46,767 nt of DNA from positions 1 through 46,767 of the forward strand of contig JAHAFI010000026.1 of NCBI GenBank assembly GCA_018374355.1, read 5' to 3'. The notes below the pieces were generated by a model. The model was not told the origin of the DNA, searched no databases, and saw only the letters and a program-made list of their open reading frames with translations. Source of the stretch: Clostridiales bacterium. GTDB lineage: Bacteria; Bacillota; Clostridia; Lachnospirales; Lachnospiraceae. Below are positions 8,745 through 17,509 of this stretch, one piece after another (the first letter of the stretch is position 1; every line of letters begins with the position of its first letter). The translations under genes were made by a program, and so were the position numbers.

Positions 8745-11276
8745 ATGAAAGCAGTAGAATTAAGAAAAAATTTTTATTGGACAGGGATTGTGGATGATAC
8801 GCTGCGGGTTTTTGACATTATCATGTATACGGAATTCGGCACCACATACAATTCCTATGTATTGAAAGCCGGGGATCAGACAATCTTGTTTGAGACGGCA
8901 AAGGGAAAATTCTTTGATGATTATCTGGAAAAATTGCAGGAAATCACCGATATCAACAAAATTGATTATCTGGTGGTAAACCATACCGAACCGGATCATG
9001 CAGGCAGTGTGGAAAAGCTTTTGGAATTGAATCCGGGGCTGAAAATCATTGCAACCGGATGCGCCATCGGATTTTTGAAGGAAATCGTCAACGGGGATTT
9101 TACCGCGATTCCGGTGAAAGATAACCAGACGATGAAAATCGGCGACAAGACCCTGCGGTTTATGGCGGTGCCCAACCTGCATTGGCCGGATACCATGTAT
9201 ACCTATATCGAGGAGGAACAGATTCTGGTAACCTGCGATTCCTTCGGCTCCCATTATGGCTTCCATGACCTGCTGGTGAGCAAGGTGACTGACCATGAAG
9301 GATATATGCGGGCCACAAAATATTATTATGACTGCATTATCGGGCCGTTTAAATCCTATATGCTGAAAGCGCTGGCAAGAGTCCGGGAACTGGATATTTC
9401 CATGATCTGTCCGGGACACGGTCCGGTGCTGGATGACCGGATTGACTTTATCATTGACACTTATGAAAAGTGGAGCACGGTTGTGAATCCCAACCGGAAA
9501 AAGACCGTGATTATTCCTTATGTGAGCGCTTACGGATATACGGAAATGCTGGCGCAGAAGATTGGGGAAGGGATTAAAGACAGCGGTGATGTGGATGTGC
9601 GCCTTTACGATATGGTGACAGCCGATCAGGGGAAGGTGCTGGAGGAATTGGGATTTGCAGACGGTATTCTCTTTGGTACGCCAACGATCGTCGGCGAAGC
9701 GCTGAAACCGATCTGGGATCTGACCACTTCCATCTTTGCGGGAACCCACGGAGGAAAGCTGGCAGGAGCTTTCGGAAGTTACGGCTGGAGCGGAGAAGGC
9801 GTTCCTCACATTATCGAACGGCTGAAGCAGCTTAGGATGAAAGTCATTGACAATGGTTTCCGGGTACGCTTTAAACCCGGTGAAAATAATCTGATCGATG
9901 CTTACGAATACGGTTATAATTTCGGCTGCATCCTTCAGGAAAAAGAAAATCCAAAGAAAAAACAGGGAAAATCCCAGTTGGTGAAATGTCTGGTCTGCGG
10001 GGAGATTTTTGATTCCTCTTTGGAAATCTGTCCGGTCTGCGGAGTGGGAAAAGAAAATTTTGTTCCGTCAGATGTGGAGGAAAATCAGTTTACCAATAAT
10101 ACGAAGAATTTTTATGTGATCATTGGAAATGGTGCGGCCGGATTAAGCGCCGCCAAAGCCATTAGGGAACGGGACAAGACAGGTTCCGTGATGATGATTT
10201 CCAATGAAAGCTACAGTACCTATAACCGCCCGATGCTGACGAAATCTATTATGGCAGGTCTGGATGCCCGCCAGATTGCAGTGCAGGAGGAGTCATGGTA
10301 TGAAGAAAACCGGATTTATCAGGTTCTGGATAAAGAGGTAACTTCTATCGATACGGAAGCGAAAGAAGTTTTGATGCTGGACGGCACAAAGGTAAAATAT
10401 ACCCGGCTGATTTATGCTGCAGGTTCTGAGTGCTTTATCCCGCCGATTGCAGGCAAGGATAAACCGGAAGTTATCGCCATCCGCCGTCTGGCGGATACTA
10501 AAAAAATCGGCGAACTGCTTCCTCAGGTAAAACATGCCGTTGTGATCGGAGGCGGCGTTCTGGGATTGGAAGCTGCTTGGGAGTTAAAGAAGGCAAAATG
10601 CGAGGTGACGGTTCTGGAGCTGGCGCCCATCCTTATGGGACGGCAGTTGGATGAAGGGGCCGGAGAGGTTTTGAAAACCATCAGCCAGAGTCAGGGAATC
10701 GAGATTCATACGGGTGTTCAGATCGCATCCATTGAGGGTGAGGATCATGTGACCGGCGTGAAGCTGGCAGACGGAACGGAATTTCCGGCAGAACTGGTTA
10801 TTATTTCGGCAGGTGTGCGGGCGAATACGGCGCTGGCCAAGGAGGCAGGTGTGCAGACCGACCGGGCAGTGGTTGTAAACAGCCGGATGGAGACCAGTGT
10901 GGAAGGCATTTATGCCTGCGGTGATTGTGCCCAGTATGACGGCATCAATTATGCAATCTGGCCTCAGGCAGTGGAACAGGGCAAGGTGGCAGGCGCAAAT
11001 GCAGCGGGAGACAGTCTGGAATATACAACCGTTCCGGCGGCTCTGAATTTCCATGGAATGAATACCGCCCTGTTTGCGGCAGGAGATGCCGGAAAGAATC
11101 CGAATCTGGTTTACAAGACCGTGGAATTCAAGGATATGGGTAAGAAACAGTATCAGAAGTATTATTTCCTGAACAACCGCCTTTGCGGGGTGATTCTGAT
11201 CGGTGATGTGAGCAGAATGGGAGAACTGACGGAGACGCTGGAAAAGAAAGCGACTTATCAGGAAGTGATGAAATAA
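8745..11276 (+). CDS. Flavodiiron protein-rubredoxin-NADH:rubredoxin oxidoreductase fusion (class F type)
   Basis: Three modules lie in one 843-residue chain. Residues 1-245 are a metallo-beta-lactamase-fold diiron domain with ligands H80-x-E82-x-D84-H85, H146, D165 and H225. Residues 250-400 are a flavodoxin-like FMN domain. Residues 412-442 are a rubredoxin (C415, C418, C429, C432). From about 455 to the end is an FAD/NAD(P) reductase with the dinucleotide motif IGNGAAGLSA (460-469). This layout is known from Clostridioides difficile, where the protein reduces O2 to water with NADH unaided. All diiron ligands are present, so it should be active. It is the terminal step of the oxygen/NO defence cluster. 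Confidence 0.95.
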   Translation: MKAVELRKNFYWTGIVDDTLRVFDIIMYTEFGTTYNSYVLKAGDQTILFETAKGKFFDDYLEKLQEITDINKIDYLVVNHTEPDHAGSVEKLLELNPGLKIIATGCAIGFLKEIVNGDFTAIPVKDNQTMKIGDKTLRFMAVPNLHWPDTMYTYIEEEQILVTCDSFGSHYGFHDLLVSKVTDHEGYMRATKYYYDCIIGPFKSYMLKALARVRELDISMICPGHGPVLDDRIDFIIDTYEKWSTVVNPNRKKTVIIPYVSAYGYTEMLAQKIGEGIKDSGDVDVRLYDMVTADQGKVLEELGFADGILFGTPTIVGEALKPIWDLTTSIFAGTHGGKLAGAFGSYGWSGEGVPHIIERLKQLRMKVIDNGFRVRFKPGENNLIDAYEYGYNFGCILQEKENPKKKQGKSQLVKCLVCGEIFDSSLEICPVCGVGKENFVPSDVEENQFTNNTKNFYVIIGNGAAGLSAAKAIRERDKTGSVMMISNESYSTYNRPMLTKSIMAGLDARQIAVQEESWYEENRIYQVLDKEVTSIDTEAKEVLMLDGTKVKYTRLIYAAGSECFIPPIAGKDKPEVIAIRRLADTKKIGELLPQVKHAVVIGGGVLGLEAAWELKKAKCEVTVLELAPILMGRQLDEGAGEVLKTISQSQGIEIHTGVQIASIEGEDHVTGVKLADGTEFPAELVIISAGVRANTALAKEAGVQTDRAVVVNSRMETSVEGIYACGDCAQYDGINYAIWPQAVEQGKVAGANAAGDSLEYTTVPAALNFHGMNTALFAAGDAGKNPNLVYKTVEFKDMGKKQYQKYYFLNNRLCGVILIGDVSRMGELTETLEKKATYQEVMK

Positions 11277-11424
11277 ATAGAGAATTATGAAAAGTTTTAT
11301 ATGCTCTTTTCCGACAGACAGTATTGATAAAATAAATGTCTGTTGGGAAGGGCATATTATTTTGGATATTTTTGTCGAAGGATTCTGATTGTTTGTTTGA
11401 GGAAAATGATAAAAAAGGAACACA

Positions 11425-12032
11425 GAAGAAATGAGAACCGACTAACGAGAAAGGAATTTCTGTCAGGAATCACAAAAGAGGATCGGATTATACCGGTAAT
11501 CACATTGGTGGTTTATTACGGGGAGGACGAGTGGGATGGAAAGATAGACCTTTACGGGATGATGGGGCTGGACGAACCTAATTCCATACCGGAAAAAATA
11601 CAAAAGGTACTTCCAAATTATAAAATTAATCTATTACATGCCGGAAACATTAAAGGGCTGGAAAATTTTAAAACGGATTTACAGCTTGTGTTTGGAATGC
11701 TACAATACAGACAAGACAAACACAAAATGAGAGAATATATCAATCAAAATACAAAAGAATTGAATGAAATGGATAATGAAACCTGCGACGTTATAGGCGT
11801 GCTGCTGCATGAAGAAAAGAGAATGACACAGTATAGAACAAGAGAAAGGAAGGAGACAGGAATGTGTAAAGCATTTGATGAAATATTTGCAGATGAAAGG
11901 CAGGAAGGCCGTCGGGAAGCTCAAAGAGAGGTTATAAAAAAGAAGCTTGCCAAAGGAAAAACGATAGAAGAGATTGCTGATGCTTTGGAAGAAAGTAAGG
12001 AAAAAATCATGGAACTGATGAAGCAGATATAA
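11425..12032 (+). pseudogene. 5'-truncated Rpn/PD-(D/E)XK nuclease family transposase remnant
   Basis: The frame is open from 11343, but recognisable homology begins near residue 28 with LTRKEFLSGITKEDRIIPVI and continues VVYYGEDEWDG, a hallmark of the central part of Rpn-family recombination-promoting nucleases. The C-terminus has the usual charged tail (EGRREAQREVIKKKLAKGKT), which ends in a small helical motif. The N-terminal half with the catalytic PD-(D/E)XK core is missing, and the sequence before 11425 is unrelated. It is therefore most likely a decayed copy. An intact short protein of unknown role is the alternative. Confidence 0.65.
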
Positions 12033-12045
12033 AATAACAACAAAA

Positions 12046-12097
12046 AAGAAGTGCCGCCTACAGGAAAGCAGATTCTTGTGGGTGGGCACTTCTTTTT
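12046..12097. terminator. Bidirectional terminator between the Rpn remnant and the TrpB2 gene
   Basis: AAGAAGTGCC (12046-12055) pairs with GGCACTTCTT (12085-12094), with T-runs on the plus side (TTTTT) and on the minus side (from the A-run at 12042-12047). It serves the two convergent genes. Confidence 0.75.
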
Positions 12098-12130
12098 GAA
12101 ACTCGAAATACAGAAAACGAAAGAGCTGCA

Positions 12131-13510
12131 TTAAAGATTAATATCCGGCAGTCCGGCCAATCCTCTTTCCAAATCTTCCTCGGTTGGAATATAGTCTGAC
12201 ATAATGCCGTCATTGAATTTTGCGTAAGAAACCATATCGAAATATCCGGTTCCGGTCAGACCGAATACGATGATTTTTTCTTCTCCGGTCTCCTTGCATT
12301 TCATAGCTTCGTCTATGGCAACTTTAATGGCATGGCTGCTTTCCGGAGCGGGAAGAATACCTTCAATCCGGGCAAATTTTGTAGCGGCAGCGAATACGCT
12401 GGTCTGTTCCACTGATACTGCTTCCATCAGTTTATCATCATAAAGCTGTGACAGGGTGGAATTCATGCCGTGGTAGCGCAGCCCACCCGCATGGCTTGCG
12501 GACGGAATAAATCCGCTTCCCAGTGTGTACATTTTTGTCAGAGGACATACCATTCCGGTATCGCAGTAATCGTAGGCATATTTTCCACGGGTCAGTGTGG
12601 GACAGCTTGCCGGTTCCACGGCGATAAAACGATAATCTTTCTCGCCTCTCAGCTTTTCACCCATGAACGGAGCAATCAGTCCGCCCAGATTGGAGCCGCC
12701 TCCGGCGCAGCCGATGATCAGATCAGGGGTGATGTTGTATTTGTCCAGTGCGGCTTTGGTTTCCAGACCGATGATGGACTGGTGAAGCATTACCTGATTC
12801 AGCACGGAGCCCAGTACATAACGGTAATCCTCCCGTTCGGAAGCCGCTTCTACGGCTTCGGAAATGGCACAGCCAAGACTTCCGGTAGTTCCGGGGAATT
12901 TCTCCAGAATCTCCCGGCCTACTTTGGTTGTGTAGGAAGGAGAAGGGGTGACATTTGCGCCGTAGGTGCGCATTACTTCCCGGCGGAAGGGCTTCTGCTC
13001 GTAGGAGCATTTTACCATATATACGTTACAGTCCAGTCCCAGATAGGCACAGGCCATGGAAAGTGCAGTTCCCCACTGACCGGCTCCGGTCTCGGTGGTC
13101 ACGCCTTTCAGTCCCTGCTGCTTTGCATAATAGGCCTGAGCAATAGCGGAATTCAGCTTATGGCTTCCAGAGGTGTTGTTTCCTTCAAATTTGTAATAAA
13201 TCTTTGCCGGAGTATCCAGCTCTTTTTCCAGACAGTAAGCCCGTACCAGCGGTGAGGGGCGGTACATCTTATAGAAATCAAGGATCTCCTGAGGAATGTC
13301 AAAATAAGGTGTGGTATCGTCAAGTTCCTGTTTTACCAGCTCGTCGCAGAAAACTACGCCCAGTTCTTCTGCGCTCATTGGCTTTAGGGTATCCGGATTT
13401 AAAAGGGGAGCGGGTTTATTTGTCATATCAGCTCTCACATTGTACCACTGTCTGGGCATTTCGCTTTCTTCCAGATAAATTTTATAAGGGATTTTTTGGA
13501 TGTCTGTCAT
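12131..13510 (-). CDS. TrpB-like (TrpB2) PLP-dependent enzyme
   Basis: The protein has 459 residues, the length of the TrpB2 subfamily rather than the roughly 400 of canonical TrpB. PLP-binding lysine K118 sits in GSHKLNSA, preceded by KFEGNNTSG. The phosphate-binding loop is GCAGGGSN (267-274), and TETGAGQWG is the conserved catalytic segment. TrpB2 enzymes make tryptophan from indole and serine and often occur without TrpA, as here. The real substrate in this organism is unproven. A strong promoter lies upstream and a shared terminator downstream; the gene is monocistronic. Confidence 0.93.
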   Translation of the reverse strand: MTDIQKIPYKIYLEESEMPRQWYNVRADMTNKPAPLLNPDTLKPMSAEELGVVFCDELVKQELDDTTPYFDIPQEILDFYKMYRPSPLVRAYCLEKELDTPAKIYYKFEGNNTSGSHKLNSAIAQAYYAKQQGLKGVTTETGAGQWGTALSMACAYLGLDCNVYMVKCSYEQKPFRREVMRTYGANVTPSPSYTTKVGREILEKFPGTTGSLGCAISEAVEAASEREDYRYVLGSVLNQVMLHQSIIGLETKAALDKYNITPDLIIGCAGGGSNLGGLIAPFMGEKLRGEKDYRFIAVEPASCPTLTRGKYAYDYCDTGMVCPLTKMYTLGSGFIPSASHAGGLRYHGMNSTLSQLYDDKLMEAVSVEQTSVFAAATKFARIEGILPAPESSHAIKVAIDEAMKCKETGEEKIIVFGLTGTGYFDMVSYAKFNDGIMSDYIPTEEDLERGLAGLPDINL

Positions 13511-13569
13511 TTGTTTTACCTGCCTTTATTGTGTAATTATTTTCAATCGTATAATTCTAAAATTACTTT

Positions 13570-13598
13570 ATTATAGTACAGTAACAGAATGCTGTCAA
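13570..13598 (-). promoter_or_regulatory. Consensus sigma-A promoter of the TrpB2 gene
   Basis: On the minus strand TTGACA (13593-13598) and TATAAT (13570-13575) are separated by exactly 17 bases, a perfect consensus. The leader is about 50 bases and shows no leader peptide rich in Trp codons. Confidence 0.8.
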
Positions 13599-13621
13599 TT
13601 CCCAGATGAGATATTTTGTAT

Positions 13622-13780
13622 AATCGATGTAACAGTTCAGCCTTCCACTATCCCGCGAGGTGTTGACTTGCATTTGCAAGTCAATCCCGAGACATACGGG
13701 CGCCAAATCGCATATCATGCGATTTGTGTGCATGCACTTGTTACTATGAAGCCTGAAAGGCTGAATAGTTACTAATCGAT
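13622..13780. repeat. Composite palindromic repeat element, about 150 bp
   Basis: The outer arms GTAACAGTTCAGCCTT (13629-13644) and AAGGCTGAATAGTTAC (13757-13772) are near-perfect inverted repeats flanked on both sides by ATCGAT. Inside are TTGACTTGCA/TGCAAGTCAA (13663-13684) and CAAATCGCAT/ATGCGATTTG (13704-13726). Block 13651-13695 recurs at 31239-31283 with 42 of 45 bases identical. It lacks a transposase and behaves like a MITE or extragenic repeat. The rest of the gap 13511-13903 holds the TrpB2 promoter and the AraC promoter. Confidence 0.8.
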
Positions 13781-13863
13781 TTCAAATGTGTAAGTGTACG
13801 TTGAGAAATCCGCTGCAGTGAACAGCAGCTTTTAGGCGCTGGGGAAAGTTGAAGTACAAGCAT

Positions 13864-13892
13864 TTGGATGGACAATATTCCACGGATATGCT
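13864..13892 (+). promoter_or_regulatory. Putative promoter of the AraC gene, very close to the start codon
   Basis: TTGGAT (13864-13869) and TATGCT (13887-13892) are separated by 17 bases. The expected transcription start (about 13899) lies only some 5 bases before ATG 13904, and no Shine-Dalgarno sequence is present, so the message could be leaderless. Confidence 0.4.
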
Positions 13893-13903
13893 AAAATTTT
13901 TCC

Positions 13904-14815
13904 ATGAATAATTTTAACGATATGGACGATTTCAAAGAATGGACATGGGAGAAACTGAAGGATGCAAAAAATATCATTCTCCCAATCGAAGCGTTTCAGG
14001 ATTATGTGGAACATCCTCTGGTAAAACGTATGTACCTGACAGATGTAGGTTATTATCCCCGTGCAGAACAGCATTTCAGAATGAGGAAGGAAGGTATTGA
14101 GGAATATATTTTTCTGTATTGCACGGAGGGCAGCGGAACGGTTATTGTGGAAGGGAAAGAACATACCCTTCATGCAAACGAGGCGTTTTGCATTCCCCAT
14201 TTTAAAGGTCACAAATATTATGCCAGTGAGGAAGATCCATGGAGTATTTTGTGGGTGCATTTTAAGGGAACGGATACCCGCTATTATCCGGTAAGGGAAT
14301 GTGAAGTGGTTCACTTTACATCCCCCAATGTGATTAACCGGATGCATTTTCTGTTTAATCTTCTGTTTAGGGTGCTGGACAGAAATTATACGCTGGCGAA
14401 TTTTATCTATATTTCTCAGGTGCTGTCTCTGATTCTGGCGGAAACCTATGAGCGGGAAAAGCATCATACAACTTTGGAACAGAATAAGCATGTAACCAAT
14501 GTGGTGCGGTATATGCAGAGTCATCTGGAAGAAAACTTGACGCTGGAGCAGGTGGTGGAGGAATTTGAATTGTCAAAAAGCTACCTTAATGCAATTTTCC
14601 AGAAATATACCCAGCATGCGCCGATGGATTTTTTTATCAATTTAAAGATGAAAAAAGCGTGCAGGCTTCTGAGAACCACAGATATGTATATTTATGAGGT
14701 GGCTCAGGCGCTGGGATATGGGGATCAGTATTATTTTTCCAGAATATTTAAAAAGGTGGTGGGGATTTCCCCTAAGGAATATAAGAACAGCGAATACTTT
14801 CATGATAAGGAATAA
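13904..14815 (+). CDS. AraC family transcriptional regulator
   Basis: The 303-residue protein has an N-terminal cupin-like sensing domain (about residues 40-120, with YCTEGSGTVIVEGKEH and AFCIPHFKGHKYY) and a C-terminal AraC double helix-turn-helix (about residues 205-297, with LTLEQVVEEFELSKSYLN and IYEVAQALGYGDQYYFSRIF, closing GISPKEYKN). It lies directly upstream of a CUT1 sugar transporter operon in the same orientation and most likely activates it in response to the transported sugar. No in-frame start precedes ATG 13904 (a TAA lies 12 bases upstream), and no ribosome binding site is seen there or before the next ATG at 13922. Confidence 0.92.
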   Translation: MNNFNDMDDFKEWTWEKLKDAKNIILPIEAFQDYVEHPLVKRMYLTDVGYYPRAEQHFRMRKEGIEEYIFLYCTEGSGTVIVEGKEHTLHANEAFCIPHFKGHKYYASEEDPWSILWVHFKGTDTRYYPVRECEVVHFTSPNVINRMHFLFNLLFRVLDRNYTLANFIYISQVLSLILAETYEREKHHTTLEQNKHVTNVVRYMQSHLEENLTLEQVVEEFELSKSYLNAIFQKYTQHAPMDFFINLKMKKACRLLRTTDMYIYEVAQALGYGDQYYFSRIFKKVVGISPKEYKNSEYFHDKE

Positions 14816-15029
14816 CAGAGCTTCAAAATTTTTCTTCAAATATGCCGGATATGCCGGAATAATTCAGCAATCATGTAAAATACAGATGGTATGGAACATT
14901 TCCAAAACGTAAAAAATGGAATACTGAAATTGTGCATTTTTAACAATGGGCAAAAGAAAGTGAATAAAAATATAGGAAAATAGTCCATCAATTGAAAAGA
15001 TATATCATTTTTCTTTTGTAGAAATGTGA

Positions 15030-15068
15030 TATACTAATCTTACTGAAATGAACTGAAGGCCTTCGGTT
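15030..15068 (+). promoter_or_regulatory. Promoter region and palindrome ahead of the ABC transporter operon
   Basis: A TATACT at 15030-15035 lacks a recognisable -35, as expected for an activator-dependent promoter next to an AraC gene. An 18-bp near-perfect palindrome, AACTGAAGGCCTTCGGTT, lies at 15051-15068 just past the predicted start site. It could be an operator or a 5' RNA hairpin. The rest of the 327-base gap 14816-15142 is AT-rich with nothing further recognised. Confidence 0.4.
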
Positions 15069-15142
15069 TTGTATGGAAATGTACAGAAAATTTAATAAAA
15101 TTCAGAAAGATCCGGACAAAGAGGAATTGAAAGGAGCTAGTT

Positions 15143-16501
15143 ATGAAGAGAAAAGTTTTGGCAATGCTTATGGCGGCAGTCATGTTGGTACCCACACTGA
15201 GCGCATGCGGAGGCGCAGACGGTGGAAATGAGTCAAAGGAAAGTGATGCAAAAGTAGAAGATAGTGCATCCGGTGATGAGGAGAGCAGTGACGGTGAAGA
15301 AGTTACACTGACCATCTGGGACTGGGATGAAGCTCATCTGAATCATATGACAGAGTGGTATCATAACAAATATCCGAATGTAAACTTTGAAACTCTGGTA
15401 GTTTCCACACAGGACTATATGCAGAAATTGCAGAGCGCACTTGCCAGCGGAAGCGGTGTGCCGGATATTATCCTGAGTGAAATGGCTTACAGGGGAAAAG
15501 TATTTGAACTTGGAATTACAGAAGACCTTTCCAAAGATCCTTATAACGTAAAAGCAGAAGATATGTTTGATTTTGCTAATCAATTGGGCGCTGGTCCGAA
15601 TGGAGAATTGTACGGTGTGGAGCAGCAGATTTGTCCAAGTGGATTTGCATATAGAAGAGACCTTGCAAAAGAATATCTGGGAACCGATGATCCGGCGGAA
15701 GTTGGCGCTATGATTTCCGACTGGGATAAAATGTTCGAGGTGGCTACACAGGTAAAAGAAAAGAGTGGCGGAAAAGTCACAGCCCTTGCAGGTGTTACCA
15801 TGCTGAATGCAGTTTTGATGAACCAGAATGTAAGCGATTATATTGATGGAGACAACATTGATCTGACAGGACGCTATAAAGAAGCTTTTGACATTCTGAC
15901 AAAATTCAATCAGGCCGGGGTTCTGGGAAAACAGGAAGATAATACACCGGCATTAAATTCCAGCTATGCAGCAGGAGAAGTTATCTTCTATCCATGCGCT
16001 CCTTGGAGCTGTAAATGGGGTATTGCTACAAATGACCCGGATGGTTCCGGCAACTGGGGACTGACGACCGCACCGGGAGATGGTTATACTTATGGCGGTA
16101 CTTCTGTAAGTATCTATTCCGGAAGTGAAAATAAAGAAGAAGCATGGAAATATATTCAGGAAGTATATTGTACCGGTGAAGGTGTAGAAGAAGCGTTTAA
16201 GCAGTTTGGATTTATGACAGGCTTTAAAGCTCCTTACGAAGATGAAAATTCCTATTTCTTCACAGAAAAAGGTCAGTATGATGAATTCTTCGGCGGACAG
16301 AATCTGGCAGATTACTTCATCAATACGATTGCTATCAAAACCGTAGGTCAGGTTCAGACAAAGAACGAGGCAAATGTGAGAACTGCTCTGACTGCTGTAC
16401 TGGCTCAGGCAGCGGCCGATACCTCCATGACAACAGATGACTTACTGGAAGCTCTGAAAACCGAGACACAGACATTGATTCCAACTGCGACATTAAAATA
16501 G
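15143..16501 (+). CDS. ABC transporter sugar-binding lipoprotein (CUT1 type)
   Basis: The 452-residue protein begins with a lipoprotein signal peptide ending in the lipobox LSAC (C22), then an acidic linker. The mature part is a type 1 extracellular solute-binding fold (VTLTIWDWDEAHLNHMTEWY, then YAAGEVIFYPCAPWSCKWG). Such proteins capture mono- or oligosaccharides outside the cell for the membrane permeases encoded next. ATG 15143 follows GGAG at the right distance. It is the first structural gene after the AraC regulator. A strong hairpin separates it from the permease genes, which fits higher expression of the binding protein. The sugar is unknown. Confidence 0.93.
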   Translation: MKRKVLAMLMAAVMLVPTLSACGGADGGNESKESDAKVEDSASGDEESSDGEEVTLTIWDWDEAHLNHMTEWYHNKYPNVNFETLVVSTQDYMQKLQSALASGSGVPDIILSEMAYRGKVFELGITEDLSKDPYNVKAEDMFDFANQLGAGPNGELYGVEQQICPSGFAYRRDLAKEYLGTDDPAEVGAMISDWDKMFEVATQVKEKSGGKVTALAGVTMLNAVLMNQNVSDYIDGDNIDLTGRYKEAFDILTKFNQAGVLGKQEDNTPALNSSYAAGEVIFYPCAPWSCKWGIATNDPDGSGNWGLTTAPGDGYTYGGTSVSIYSGSENKEEAWKYIQEVYCTGEGVEEAFKQFGFMTGFKAPYEDENSYFFTEKGQYDEFFGGQNLADYFINTIAIKTVGQVQTKNEANVRTALTAVLAQAAADTSMTTDDLLEALKTETQTLIPTATLK

Positions 16502-16518
16502 CATGAGATCACAGGATG

Positions 16519-16543
16519 AAAGCTGCCGGAATCCGGCAGCTTT
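16519..16543 (+). terminator. Intra-operon hairpin after the binding-protein gene
   Basis: Perfect 11-bp stem AAAGCTGCCGG (16519-16529) / CCGGCAGCTTT (16533-16543), loop AAT, without a long T-run. Such hairpins stabilise the upstream message or partly terminate, giving more binding protein than permease. Confidence 0.65.
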
Positions 16544-16570
16544 CCGTTTGAAAAGAGGAGGACTTTACTT

Positions 16571-17509
16571 ATGAGCGGAAAAAAGAGAAGTGGTTTACGG
16601 AAAGGAAATAAATGGCCCTATTTATTTTGCCTGCCGTTTTTAGCCGCATATTTTATGTTTAGCCTGTTTCCCATGCTGTATTCCCTTGAACTGAGTTTCT
16701 TCGACTGGAACGGAATCGGGGAGAAGGTATTTGTTGGATTACAGAACTATATTACATTATTTACGAAAGACCCGCTGTTTTTAAAATCATTGGGAAATAC
16801 CATTATTTTGATGCTGTTTTCCACTCCGATTACCGTATTTCTGGGTATGCTGGTGGCTTATTTATTATTTGATATCGGGAGAGGAAAACGGTTTTATCAG
16901 ACCGTGAACTTTTTTCCATATATCACTACACCGGTAGCGATCGGATTTATTTTCTCTTATCTGTTTGACTGGCAATCCGGCTATATCAATAAGATCCTGA
17001 TGTGGCTTGGGATTCTGGACGAACCGTTTTTCTGGCTGTCCAGTGAGACTGCATCCAGAGTTATTATCGTTATTATGATCGTATGGCGTTACCTTGGATA
17101 TTATATGACCATTTACCTTGCAGCTATGACATCTATGCCGGCAGAGGTTTACGAGGCGGCAGCAGTGGACGGGGCCGGAAGTTTCAAGATTTTTACAAGG
17201 ATTACCATTCCGATGCTGAAAAATACCACCATGTTTTTGATTGTTACATCCATTATCGGCGGTCTGCAGATGTTTGAGGAGCCGAAGCTTCTGTTTATGG
17301 GCGGCTGGGCTTCCCTCGGAAACGGAGCTACAGGCGGCCCGGGAAATGCGGCTTTGACTACCGTATGGAAATTCTATAACGACGCATTCAATCTGGATTC
17401 CAAACTGGGATATGGTTCTGCGATTGCCTATTCCCTGTTTATCGTCATCATTGTATTCTCCGTAATTGGAGCCAAAATAACAAGTGGAAAGGGGAATAAG
17501 CATGAGTAA
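16571..17509 (+). CDS. ABC sugar transporter permease (MalF/UgpA type)
   Basis: The 312-residue protein has six predicted membrane helices and the permease EAA loop, EAAAVDGAGSFKIFTRITIP, in the second half. It opens with a basic cytoplasmic segment and a helix containing PFLAAYFMFSLFPMLYSLELSF, typical of the MalF/UgpA class. The start ATG 16571 follows AGAGGAGG. It pairs with the next gene to form the membrane channel. No ATP-binding subunit is encoded in the operon, so a shared MsmX/MsiK-type ATPase elsewhere is expected, as is common for CUT1 systems in Firmicutes. Confidence 0.93.
   Translation: MSGKKRSGLRKGNKWPYLFCLPFLAAYFMFSLFPMLYSLELSFFDWNGIGEKVFVGLQNYITLFTKDPLFLKSLGNTIILMLFSTPITVFLGMLVAYLLFDIGRGKRFYQTVNFFPYITTPVAIGFIFSYLFDWQSGYINKILMWLGILDEPFFWLSSETASRVIIVIMIVWRYLGYYMTIYLAAMTSMPAEVYEAAAVDGAGSFKIFTRITIPMLKNTTMFLIVTSIIGGLQMFEEPKLLFMGGWASLGNGATGGPGNAALTTVWKFYNDAFNLDSKLGYGSAIAYSLFIVIIVFSVIGAKITSGKGNKHE

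Noticed and set aside
12131..13510. Canonical tryptophan synthase beta (trpB) of a trp operon
   Set aside because: Length and motifs fit TrpB2, there is no trpA or other trp gene nearby, and no Trp leader or T-box precedes it.
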